This document shows, in pieces, positions 1-5,975 of a DNA stretch of 8,296 bases. This stretch comes from an uncultured Bacillota bacterium (lineage in GTDB: Bacteria; Bacillota; Dehalobacteriia; UBA4068; UBA4997), in assembly GCA_948907985.1 (NCBI GenBank), contig CAQWMM010000065.1, forward strand, positions 1-8,296, read 5' to 3'. A program made the position numbers and the translations under genes. The stretch's first letter is position 1. Each line of letters begins with the position of its first letter. The notes beneath the pieces are model-generated. The model was not told where the DNA came from, ran no database searches, and was given only the letters and a program-made list of their open reading frames with translations.

Positions 1-2
1 CG

Positions 3-59
3 CACCGGCGCTCATCAGAAATAATGGATACAATTTTAGAGTATAGCGGCATTAGTTAA
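3..59 (+). CDS. Possible 3' end of an unrecognised upstream gene
   Basis: One frame is open from the left edge to a TAA at 57-59 and encodes 18 residues ending in MDTILEYSGIS. The codons look plausible for coding sequence and the stop comes shortly before the next promoter. Nineteen open codons can easily occur by chance, no motif is recognisable, and the other two forward frames close earlier. This is only a candidate tail, and sequence to the left is needed to decide. Confidence 0.2.
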   Translation, partial: HRRSSEIMDTILEYSGIS

Positions 60-80
60 ATAATTCAGACTGTTTTTATA

Positions 81-109
81 GTTAACATTGTGTTGACATT
101 GTGCGTCAA
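81..109 (+). repeat. Short repeats overlapping the toxin-antitoxin promoter (candidate operator)
   Basis: Two 12-base direct repeats, GTTAACATTGTG (81-92) and GTTGACATTGTG (92-103), differ at one base and lie 11 bases apart, about one helical turn. In addition TTGAC (93-97) and GTCAA (105-109) form an inverted repeat with a 7-base spacer. The array covers the -35 element and part of the spacer. Ribbon-helix-helix antitoxins of the RelB/DinJ type commonly bind such repeats with the toxin to repress their own operon. That this array is the operator is inference from its position. Confidence 0.5.
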
Positions 110-121
110 AGCGTGTATAAT
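93..121 (+). promoter_or_regulatory. Consensus SigA-type promoter of the toxin-antitoxin operon
   Basis: TTGACA (93-98) and TATAAT (116-121) are separated by exactly 17 bases, a full match to the vegetative consensus. Transcription would begin near 128, giving a leader of about 25 bases before the antitoxin start. A promoter this strong is typical of an operon held down by autorepression, and the repeats on the -35 element fit that. Confidence 0.85.
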
Positions 122-151
122 AATAGCAGAAAAAATTTGGAGGTGGCAGCA

Positions 152-454
152 ATGGCAAAAACTGCTAATATCAATATTCGGATCGAGCCGGAAATTAAAG
201 CCAAAGTGGAGAATCTTTTTGCGGATTTGGGTATGACAGTTACCGAGGCGGTTAATATTTTTTTTCATAAAGCGCTTTTGGACGAGGGGCTGCCCTTTGA
301 GGTGAAAATGCCCAGGTACAATGCCGAAACTCTGGCGGCAATGCAGGAGGCCGAAGATATTATATCCGGCAAAATAGAAACCAAAACCTATAATTCGGCT
401 CATGAATTTACTTTGGAAATGGAAGCAGAAATGGCGGAAGAAGTAGGGGATTAG
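152..454 (+). CDS. Type II antitoxin, RelB/DinJ family
   Basis: The 100-residue product is expected to bind and neutralise the toxin encoded 3 bases downstream, and to repress the operon. The first 50 residues read as a ribbon-helix-helix DNA-binding unit: a short strand (TANINIRI), a helix (KAKVENLFADLG), then a turn and second helix (MTVTEAVNIFFHKAL), followed by the LPFEV segment typical of DinJ/RelB proteins. The C-terminal half is acidic and probably wraps the toxin. The start at 152 is preferred over a GTG at 101 because GGAGGTGG (139-146) lies 5 bases ahead of it and because the upstream GTG falls inside the promoter. The gene is more AT-rich than the core genes to its right, suggesting it was acquired. 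The family call is strong; the exact subfamily is inferred from the partner. Confidence 0.9.
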   Translation: MAKTANINIRIEPEIKAKVENLFADLGMTVTEAVNIFFHKALLDEGLPFEVKMPRYNAETLAAMQEAEDIISGKIETKTYNSAHEFTLEMEAEMAEEVGD

Positions 455-457
455 AAA

Positions 458-736
458 ATGTTAAAATTTAAAACAACCGCCAAATATCGTCGGGATTATA
501 AGAGAATGATGCGGCGTGGTTACGATATAGCAAAGATTGAAAATATTATAGATACTCTTTTGGCTGGTGAACCTTTGTCCTGGCAATTTAAAGATCATGC
601 TTTAACTGGCGATTATAAAGGCTTTAGAGAATGTCATATACTGCCGGACTGGCTGCTGATTTATCGAATTGATAATGATGAATTGGTTTTGGTGGCTTTC
701 CGAACCGGTACGCATGACGATTTGTTTGATAAATAA
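458..736 (+). CDS. Type II toxin, YafQ-like mRNA interferase of the RelE/ParE superfamily
   Basis: The 92-residue basic protein matches YafQ in length and layout. YafQ toxins cleave mRNA at the ribosome and so stop translation until the antitoxin is restored. The residues important in E. coli YafQ can be lined up: H47 (for H50), H60 (H63), D64-W65 (D67-W68), R82 (R83), H86 (H87) and F90 (F91), with the family phrases KDHALTGDYKGFRECHI and FRTGTHDDLF. With every active-site position present the toxin looks intact. AGGGGA (445-450) sits 7 bases before the ATG, inside the end of the antitoxin gene, and the two genes are 3 bases apart, so they are translated from one message. A hairpin terminator follows 3 bases after the stop codon. 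Cleavage specificity cannot be read from sequence. Confidence 0.92.
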   Translation: MLKFKTTAKYRRDYKRMMRRGYDIAKIENIIDTLLAGEPLSWQFKDHALTGDYKGFRECHILPDWLLIYRIDNDELVLVAFRTGTHDDLFDK

Positions 737-739
737 CAA

Positions 740-771
740 AAAGGTGATTGCTGAAAAAGGCAATCACCTTT
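740..771. terminator. Bidirectional intrinsic terminator between yafQ-like toxin and rpsT
   Basis: A perfect 12-bp stem (AAAGGTGATTGC at 740-751, GCAATCACCTTT at 760-771) encloses an 8-base loop. The plus strand continues into a T-rich run (TTTAATATATTTTT), and the minus strand continues through a run of five T complementary to 738-742. The hairpin lies between two convergent genes and can serve both. Confidence 0.88.
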
Positions 772-787
772 AATATATTTTTATAGA

Positions 788-1060
788 TTAAGCTGCATAG
801 GTTTTGTTAAAGCGCAGAACCAGATGGGACTTCTTTCTGGCGGCCGCGTTGCGATGAATCAAATTGGTGCGGGCAGCCTTGTCCAGCAGGCTGATAACCT
901 CGCGCAGCAAAGCCTGAGTTTCCTCTTTGTTAGCGCCTGCCGCCAAGGATACCTCATACTTCTTGATTGCAGTACGGATACGGGAACGGGCAGCGGCGTT
1001 TTTAAGGCGTCTGGCCTCGGCGATGAGTACTCTTTTCTTCGCAGATTTGATGTTTGCCAT
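788..1060 (-). CDS. rpsT: 30S ribosomal protein S20
   Basis: The 90-residue basic protein belongs to bacterial S20, which binds 16S rRNA early in assembly of the small subunit. It starts MANIKSAKKRV, continues with an Ala/Arg/Lys-rich helical body (residues about 12-35) and ends with the S20 signature LIHRNAAARKKSHLVLRFNK (about 67-86). Length is normal for the family (85-90). The ATG at 1058-1060 is chosen because AGGAGGTGA (complement of 1065-1073) precedes it by 4 bases and because the protein there has the canonical N-terminus; a longer upstream extension is AT-rich leader. A promoter lies about 85 bases upstream and a terminator follows the stop. In many Firmicutes rpsT stands alone near spoIIP and lepA, as here. 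Confidence 0.97.
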   Translation of the reverse strand: MANIKSAKKRVLIAEARRLKNAAARSRIRTAIKKYEVSLAAGANKEETQALLREVISLLDKAARTNLIHRNAAARKKSHLVLRFNKTYAA

Positions 1061-1142
1061 AATTTCACCTCCTGTAAAGCATTTGTGTATATATAAAAAC
1101 TTTATAAGCGTTAAAAAATCATTTTTACAATTCAACCAATAT

Positions 1143-1171
1143 ATTTTAGCATAAAAAATTCCAAAATGCAA
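1143..1171 (-). promoter_or_regulatory. Promoter of rpsT (extended -10)
   Basis: Read on the minus strand, TTGCAT (complement of 1166-1171) is followed after 17 bases by TAAAAT (complement of 1143-1148), with a TG one base ahead of the -10 (TGCTAAAAT). This predicts a transcript starting near 1136 and an AT-rich leader of about 75 bases before rpsT. I see no strong hairpin in the leader. Confidence 0.65.
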
Positions 1172-1200
1172 TAGGTAAAATCATTTTTTATAAGAAATTT

Positions 1201-1220
1201 AGGGGCGATGATCCGCCCCT
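1201..1220 (-). terminator. GC-rich hairpin after the 48-residue protein gene (weak terminator)
   Basis: AGGGGCG (1201-1207) and CGCCCCT (1214-1220) form a 7-bp stem with a 6-base loop, 3 bases after the stop of the small minus-strand gene. On the minus strand the hairpin is followed by AAATTTCTTAT, a poor T tract, so termination may be partial and some transcripts may continue into rpsT. Confidence 0.5.
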
Positions 1221-1223
1221 GGC

Positions 1224-1370
1224 TTAGCCCTGCAAGTCCTCTTGCAAATTCTTTTTCAGTTTATTAATTTCTGCAATAATTTGCTCCTTGGTATCTTTGT
1301 TGGTCGCTTCTTCCAAGGTGTTAATCAGCATTTTCAAATAACTTTTAAATTGTAAATCGGTCATACCCAT
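1224..1370 (-). CDS. Small charged protein of 48 residues, function unknown
   Basis: The product begins MGMTDLQFKSYLKML and is almost wholly helical in character. Heptad-like hydrophobic residues (L6, F8, L12, L15, I16, L19) are followed by a lysine- and glutamate-rich second half (EQIIAEINKLKKNLQEDL) that could form an amphipathic helix or coiled coil. There is no signal peptide, cysteine pair or membrane segment. AAAGGAGG (complement of 1379-1386) lies 8 bases before the ATG at 1370, and a near-perfect promoter stands upstream, so the gene is very likely expressed despite its size. A second ATG two codons in is an alternative start but is further from the ribosome binding site. I have seen short Firmicutes proteins starting with MTDLQFK-like sequence described only as hypothetical; I cannot assign a function. 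Confidence 0.75.
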   Translation of the reverse strand: MGMTDLQFKSYLKMLINTLEEATNKDTKEQIIAEINKLKKNLQEDLQG

Positions 1371-1406
1371 AATAAACGCCTCCTTTGTGAAAATAGCCTT
1401 TTTATA

Positions 1407-1436
1407 ATTATAGCCTGTTTGGCCCGCGCCTGTCAA
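1407..1436 (-). promoter_or_regulatory. Strong promoter of the 48-residue protein gene
   Basis: On the minus strand TTGACA (complement of 1431-1436) and TATAAT (complement of 1407-1412) are separated by 18 bases. Both hexamers are perfect. The predicted start near 1400 gives a leader of about 30 bases. The promoter is divergent from the spoIIP-like gene. Confidence 0.8.
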
Positions 1437-1447
1437 TAGCCGGGCAG

Positions 1448-1483
1448 GCATAATTTGGCCCTCTGTTTCATAAGCATTAAAAT
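1448..1483 (+). promoter_or_regulatory. Candidate promoter of spoIIP
   Basis: Two overlapping readings are possible. One is SigE-like: GCATAATT (1448-1455, -35-like) followed 13 bases after its final T by CATAAGCA (1469-1476, -10-like), near the CATAnnnT pattern of mother-cell promoters but without the final T. The other is SigA-like: TTGGCC (1455-1460), 17 bases, TAAAAT (1478-1483), which would leave almost no leader before the ribosome binding site at 1491. Sporulation control is expected for spoIIP, which favours the first; neither match is strong. Confidence 0.35.
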
Positions 1484-1501
1484 AGAAATTGGAGGGTAAC
1501 T

Positions 1502-2365
1502 ATGCGTGTTAACGATAGACAATCATATAGCGGGGGCGGCCGCCGCCAAAGCTGGGCGGGGCTTTGGTTTTTGCTGCTGCTGGGCTTGGCCGGGGGGATT
1601 ATTTTGCATGCCGGCAGCCAGCCGGCGGCCTCGGGCGCGGTTATGCTGCCGGAAGAAGTCAGCTGGCCCTGGCCAGGCCGTTTGTTGGCCGACAGCGAGG
1701 CGCTTTTTGCCTGGCGGCGATACCAGCAGGATTTGGCGGAGGCCGCCGGTGAGATTAAGGTGGCGGTTTATTGCACTCACAGCTCGGAGAGCTACACCAG
1801 CTATTCTGGACAGGCCAAGGTGTATGGCGAACAGGGCGGCGTATACAGAGGGGCGGCGGCTTTGCAGGCCGCATTGCAGGCTGAGGGCGTGGGCGTTTTT
1901 GTGGACGAAACTATTCACGACTGGCCGGATTGGAACAAGTCTTATGCCAACTCTCTGGCGACGGCGGAAGGCCTGCTGGCGGCTTATCCCAATTTGCAGC
2001 TGTTAATTGATCTGCACCGCGACGCCGGGGTGAGCCGCGAGGCCTCGGTGGCGGAGATCGGCGGGCGCAGTGCGGCGCGGATTATGCTGGTTTGCGGCAG
2101 CGCCCAGCGTTACGATAACCCCAACTGGGAGCAGAACCGCGATTTTATGCAGCGCCTGGGTGATAAAATGGAAGAATTATATCCCGGCCTGTTGCGGCGG
2201 GTTTCGGTGCAGGCCGGCCGCTATAATCAGCACATTTTTAATCATGCAATCCTGGTGGAGTTGGGCAGTACTGAAAATAATATTGACGAAATCGAGTATT
2301 CCGCCGCCTTGCTGGCCGAGGCTATTCGTCAGGTTTTGCTGGAGGAGGCGGACGCCGGCAAATAA
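1502..2365 (+). CDS. spoIIP: Stage II sporulation protein P (SpoIIP), peptidoglycan amidase/endopeptidase
   Basis: SpoIIP, with SpoIID and SpoIIM, degrades septal peptidoglycan so that the mother-cell membrane can engulf the forespore. The 287-residue protein has one N-terminal membrane segment (about 18-36) behind a basic tip. A short linker then leads to a catalytic domain from about residue 85 to 280, facing outside the membrane. Family landmarks are THSSESY (92-98), DETIHDWPDWNKSYANS (135-151), IDLHRDA (169-175), NWEQNRDF (208-215) and RYNQHIFNHAILVELGSTENN (240-260). Candidate metal or catalytic residues are H93, E96, H172, H244 and E253. C91 stands where I recall most relatives having histidine (YHTH). 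GGAGGG (1491-1496) lies 5 bases before the ATG. The protein is at the short end for the family, mostly through a short linker. No terminator separates it from murJ. Confidence 0.93.
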   Translation: MRVNDRQSYSGGGRRQSWAGLWFLLLLGLAGGIILHAGSQPAASGAVMLPEEVSWPWPGRLLADSEALFAWRRYQQDLAEAAGEIKVAVYCTHSSESYTSYSGQAKVYGEQGGVYRGAAALQAALQAEGVGVFVDETIHDWPDWNKSYANSLATAEGLLAAYPNLQLLIDLHRDAGVSREASVAEIGGRSAARIMLVCGSAQRYDNPNWEQNRDFMQRLGDKMEELYPGLLRRVSVQAGRYNQHIFNHAILVELGSTENNIDEIEYSAALLAEAIRQVLLEEADAGK

Positions 2366-2380
2366 AGCGCAAAATTCCTG

Positions 2381-2409
2381 TTGTAACATTTATTTTAATG
2401 TGATATAAT
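2381..2409 (+). promoter_or_regulatory. Extended -10 promoter driving murJ and lepA
   Basis: TTGTAA (2381-2386) and TATAAT (2404-2409) are 17 bases apart, with TG at 2401-2402 making an extended -10 (TGATATAAT). It lies in the 79-base gap between spoIIP and murJ, so the essential genes murJ and lepA can be expressed in growing cells independently of the sporulation gene upstream. Confidence 0.75.
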
Positions 2410-2444
2410 ATAATAAAACCATAGCAACTGGAAGTGAAATTTTT

Positions 2445-4106
2445 TTGAGCGCTTCATTGGATACGGCTAAAGGGGATACTGCTAAAGGCAATGCTGATGC
2501 GCCCAGGGGCGGCGCGTCGCTGCTGGCGGCGGCCAATCTGCTGATGCTTAGCACCATCGCCTCGCGTATTTTGGGTTATCTGCGCGATGTGCTGATTTTT
2601 GCCAAATTTGGCCAGAACAATTTAACCGATGCTTATAACGCGGCTTTTTCCATACCGGATTTTTTGTATATGATTTTGGTGGGCGGCGCGCTTTCTTCTG
2701 CCTTTATTCCGGTTTTTTCCAGCTATCTGGCGCGTAATCAGGAGCAGGAGGGCTGGCAGGTTTTAAGCATTATTTTTAACTGGATTATGGTTCTGCTGAT
2801 AATCGGCGTGGCGGTGGGCGTGGCGCTGGCTCCGCAGCTGGTGGACTGGCTGGTGCCCGGTTTTGACGGCTCGACCAAAGTGCTGACGATTAATCTGACG
2901 CGCATTATGTTTGTGCAGGTAATTTTTATGTGCCTTTCCGGTATCAGCACCGGTATCTTGCAGTCTTATAAGGAGTTTATGGCGCCGGCGGTAGGCTCGG
3001 TGCTGTATAATCTGGGTATTATTCTGGGCGGCGTGCTGCTGGCCGCGCCGATTGAACATTATTTCCCCGGCTACGGCATCGCCGGCTTTTCGGTGGGCGT
3101 GGTACTGGGCGCGATAATGAACTTTCTGGTGCAGTTTGTCAAGCTTTGGCAAATGGGGCTGCATTACACGTTTAGTTTTGATTTGCGCCATCCTGGCGTG
3201 CAGGAGTTGCTGGCGCTGATTGTGCCGGTTTTTATCGGTCTGGGGGCCAGCCAGTTTAATCTGTTCGTCAACCAGAATTTGGCCTCCGGGCTGGACGAGG
3301 GCCTGGTTTCGGCTTTGCGGGCGGCTCAGCGTTTAATGCAGCTGCCGATTACGCTGTTTGGTATTACGGTGGGCATTGCCTTTTTCCCGACGATGACGCA
3401 GTTGGCGGCGCAGGAGCGGTGGGACAACTTCAAGGCAACGCTGATGATGGGCGTGCGTACGGTAATTTTTGTTACGATTCCGGCCTCTTTTGGTCTGGCC
3501 GCGCTAAGCGAGCCGGTGATTCGCTTTATGTATGAGTTCAAAAGCGGCGCTTTCACCGCCGAGGATACCAGCCAAACCGCTTATGCGCTGATTTTTTATA
3601 CGATTGGCATTTTTGCCTATGCGGCGATTCATACGCTGTCCCGCGCTTTTTACGCTCTAAAGGATACGCGTAAACCGGTGGCGGTGGCGGTGCTCTCGAT
3701 TGCCGTAAATGTGGTGCTTTCGATAGTTTTAGTACGTTATATGGCCCAGGGCGGTCTGGCGCTGGCCTATTCGGTGGCGGGCATTTTTAATATGGTGGTG
3801 CTGATTGTGCTGCTTAACTGGCAGATTGGCGATATCGGCAGCTGGGCGCTGTTAAAATCCACCCTGCAAACCACGCTGATTTCGCTGCTAATGGGCGCGG
3901 CCGTTTGGCTGTGGGCGCGCTTTTGGCAGCTGTATGTGCCCTTTTCCGGCAAGCTGGCCCAGCTGGCTGAGATTTTGACGGCCATGGGGCTGGGCATGGG
4001 GCTGTTTATGGCATTGGCCTGCCTGTGGAAAATGCCGGAGGCCGAACAACTGATGAATATTCTGCGGCGCAAATTCCGGCCGCGCCGGGAAACCGAGGAA
4101 AGATAG
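2445..4106 (+). CDS. murJ: MurJ (MviN) lipid II flippase
   Basis: MurJ moves lipid II, the peptidoglycan precursor, across the cytoplasmic membrane. The 553-residue protein is a polytopic membrane protein with hydrophobic segments from about residue 26 to 535, as expected for the 14-helix MOP superfamily fold. Key parts are SRILGYLRD (40-48), whose R41, R47 and D48 match E. coli R18, R24 and D25, then FSIPDFLYMILVGGALSSAF (about 68-87), and the RAAQRLMQLPITLFGITVG region in helix 8-9. A TTG at 2445 is the most plausible start: GGAAGTGA (2430-2437) lies 7 bases ahead, and the only nearby ATG (2544) would remove part of the first helix. A 23-residue hydrophilic N-terminal tail holds a small tandem repeat. 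The polysaccharide exporters SpoVB/Wzx share the fold, but the N-terminal motif favours MurJ. It ends 17 bases before lepA. Confidence 0.93.
   Translation: MSASLDTAKGDTAKGNADAPRGGASLLAAANLLMLSTIASRILGYLRDVLIFAKFGQNNLTDAYNAAFSIPDFLYMILVGGALSSAFIPVFSSYLARNQEQEGWQVLSIIFNWIMVLLIIGVAVGVALAPQLVDWLVPGFDGSTKVLTINLTRIMFVQVIFMCLSGISTGILQSYKEFMAPAVGSVLYNLGIILGGVLLAAPIEHYFPGYGIAGFSVGVVLGAIMNFLVQFVKLWQMGLHYTFSFDLRHPGVQELLALIVPVFIGLGASQFNLFVNQNLASGLDEGLVSALRAAQRLMQLPITLFGITVGIAFFPTMTQLAAQERWDNFKATLMMGVRTVIFVTIPASFGLAALSEPVIRFMYEFKSGAFTAEDTSQTAYALIFYTIGIFAYAAIHTLSRAFYALKDTRKPVAVAVLSIAVNVVLSIVLVRYMAQGGLALAYSVAGIFNMVVLIVLLNWQIGDIGSWALLKSTLQTTLISLLMGAAVWLWARFWQLYVPFSGKLAQLAEILTAMGLGMGLFMALACLWKMPEAEQLMNILRRKFRPRRETEER
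2460..2489 (+). repeat. 15-base tandem repeat encoding DTAKG-DTAKG in the MurJ tail
   Basis: GATACGGCTAAAGGG (2460-2474) is followed directly by GATACTGCTAAAGGC (2475-2489), identical at 13 of 15 bases and encoding the same five residues twice. Both differences are at third codon positions. It lies in the hydrophilic tail ahead of the first membrane helix, where length change should be tolerated. Confidence 0.8.
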
Positions 4107-4123
4107 AGAGGAAAAATTCATAA

Positions 4124-5944
4124 ATGAGCAAGGATAACAAACAGGAAACGGTTCAGAAAAATATTCGTAATTTTTGTATTATCGCCCATATTGACCATGG
4201 CAAATCAACTTTGGCGGACAGGCTGCTGGAATACACCGGCGCGCTTTCCAGCCGCGAGATGGAGGCGCAGGTGCTGGATGATATGGACTTGGAGCGGGAG
4301 CGGGGCATTACTATTAAGCTAAAAGCGGTACGCCTGAACTATCAGGCCAAAGACGGCCAGGAGTATACCCTGCATCTGATTGATACACCTGGGCACGTCG
4401 ATTTTAACTATGAAGTCAGCCGTTCGCTGGCGGCCTGCGAAGGCGCGCTGCTAGTGGTGGACGCTGCTCAGGGCATTGAGGCGCAGACGTTGGCCAACGT
4501 CTATCTGGCGCTGGAGAATAATTTGGAGATTATCCCCGTCATTAACAAAATTGACTTGCCCAACGCTGATCCTGATGCGGTTAAGGCGGAGATTGAAGAG
4601 GTTATCGGTCTGCCGGCGGATGATGCGCTGCTGATTTCGGCTAAAACCGGCCTGGGCATTGAAGACGTTTTGGAGGCCATTGTGCAGCGGATTCCCGCGC
4701 CGGCCGGCAGCCGGGAGGAACCGCTTTCCGCCCTGATTTTCGACAGCACTTTTGACGCTTACAAGGGGGTTCTGCCTTATTTCCGGGTGATGTCCGGCGA
4801 GGTCAGCCGGGGGATGCGGGTACGGATGATGAACACCCAAAAGGAGTTTGAGGTGGTGGAGGTTGGCGTTTTAAGCCCAAATATTAAGCTGGTGGACACG
4901 CTGGCCGCCGGTGATGTGGGCTTTTTGACGGCCAGCATTAAAAATGTGCGCGACACGCGGGTTGGTGACACCATAACCGACGCGGCTAATCCTGCGCCGC
5001 TGCCGCTGCCCGGTTACCGGCCGGCGGTTTCGATGGTTTACTGCGGTCTTTATCCGGTGGATTCCTCCAAGTATAACGATTTGAAAGACGCGCTGGAAAA
5101 ATTGCAGCTTAACGACGCGGCTTTGCTTTATGAGCCGGAAACCTCGGCGGCGCTGGGTTTTGGCTTTCGCTGCGGCTTTTTGGGGTTGCTGCATATGGAA
5201 ATTATCAAGGAGCGGCTGGAGCGCGAGTATGATTTGGAATTGATTACCACCGCGCCCAGTGTGAATTATCGCGTTACCAAGACCAACGGCGAAGTATTGG
5301 AGATTGACAATCCCACCGAACTGCCGCCGGCGGGCGAGCTGCTGGCCATTGAAGAGCCTTATGTTAAAGCTACAATTATGGTGCCTAAGGATTTTGTGGG
5401 CAATGTGATGGAGTTGGGGCAGGATAAGCGGGGTACGTTTTTGAATATGGAATACATCACGCCGACGCGGGTAATGCTGCTTTATGATTTGCCGCTTTCC
5501 GAGATTATTTTTGACTTTTTCGACAAACTGAAGAGTATGACCAAAGGCTATGCCTCGCTGGATTATGAACTGTCCGGCTATCAGCAGTCCAATTTGGTTA
5601 AGCTGGATATTATGGTGAACAACGAGGTGGTAGACGCGCTTTCCTGCATTGTGCATAAGGACAAGGCCTATTATCGGGGGCGGGCGCTGACCGATAAACT
5701 GCGCCGGCTGATTCCCCGGCAGCTGTTTGAGATTCCGGTGCAGGCCTCGATCGGCAATAAGGTTATCGCCCGCGAAACGATTAAGGCGCTGCGCAAAGAC
5801 GTTCTGGCCAAATGCTATGGCGGCGACGTAACGCGCAAGCGCAAGTTGCTGGAAAAGCAAAAGGCGGGCAAAAAGCGGATGAAACAGGTGGGCAGCGTTA
5901 CGATTCCCCAGGAGGCGTTTATGGCCGTTTTGGAGATAGAATAA
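4124..5944 (+). CDS. lepA: Elongation factor 4 (LepA), ribosome-associated GTPase
   Basis: LepA is a translational GTPase related to EF-G that acts on the ribosome and affects initiation, back-translocation and 30S maturation, depending on the study. The 606-residue protein has the usual family length of about 600. The GTPase motifs are all present: AHIDHGKST (21-29), RGITIK (60-65), DTPGH (87-91) with the catalytic histidine at 91, NKID (141-144) and SAK (172-174). Domain 2, the EF-G-like domains and the LepA-specific C-terminal domain follow, ending in the family tail KQKAGKKRMKQVGSVTIPQE (near 575-595). The ATG at 4124 gives the normal N-terminus (NIRNFCIIAHIDHGKS); GAGAGG (4106-4111) lies 12 bases upstream. 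It is cotranscribed with murJ. The neighbour often found after lepA in Firmicutes, hemW, is absent. Confidence 0.98.
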   Translation: MSKDNKQETVQKNIRNFCIIAHIDHGKSTLADRLLEYTGALSSREMEAQVLDDMDLERERGITIKLKAVRLNYQAKDGQEYTLHLIDTPGHVDFNYEVSRSLAACEGALLVVDAAQGIEAQTLANVYLALENNLEIIPVINKIDLPNADPDAVKAEIEEVIGLPADDALLISAKTGLGIEDVLEAIVQRIPAPAGSREEPLSALIFDSTFDAYKGVLPYFRVMSGEVSRGMRVRMMNTQKEFEVVEVGVLSPNIKLVDTLAAGDVGFLTASIKNVRDTRVGDTITDAANPAPLPLPGYRPAVSMVYCGLYPVDSSKYNDLKDALEKLQLNDAALLYEPETSAALGFGFRCGFLGLLHMEIIKERLEREYDLELITTAPSVNYRVTKTNGEVLEIDNPTELPPAGELLAIEEPYVKATIMVPKDFVGNVMELGQDKRGTFLNMEYITPTRVMLLYDLPLSEIIFDFFDKLKSMTKGYASLDYELSGYQQSNLVKLDIMVNNEVVDALSCIVHKDKAYYRGRALTDKLRRLIPRQLFEIPVQASIGNKVIARETIKALRKDVLAKCYGGDVTRKRKLLEKQKAGKKRMKQVGSVTIPQEAFMAVLEIE

Positions 5945-5975
5945 GTTGTGAGTTGTTATTGCGGGGTTAATTTTT

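Noticed and set aside
101..151. GTG at 101 as an upstream start for the antitoxin
   Set aside because: It falls between the -35 and -10 of the promoter and has no ribosome binding site; the ATG at 152 follows GGAGGTGG and gives the normal family N-terminus.
1061..1171. N-terminal extension of ribosomal protein S20 on the minus strand
   Set aside because: The extension is AT-rich leader containing the promoter; S20 proteins begin MANIKSAKKR, and a strong ribosome binding site precedes that ATG.
4871..5860. Long minus-strand open frame of 329 residues opposite lepA
   Set aside because: It lies fully inside lepA, shows no known motif and is rich in His, Gln, Arg and Asn as expected from the complement of a GC-rich gene; no promoter or ribosome binding site is seen.
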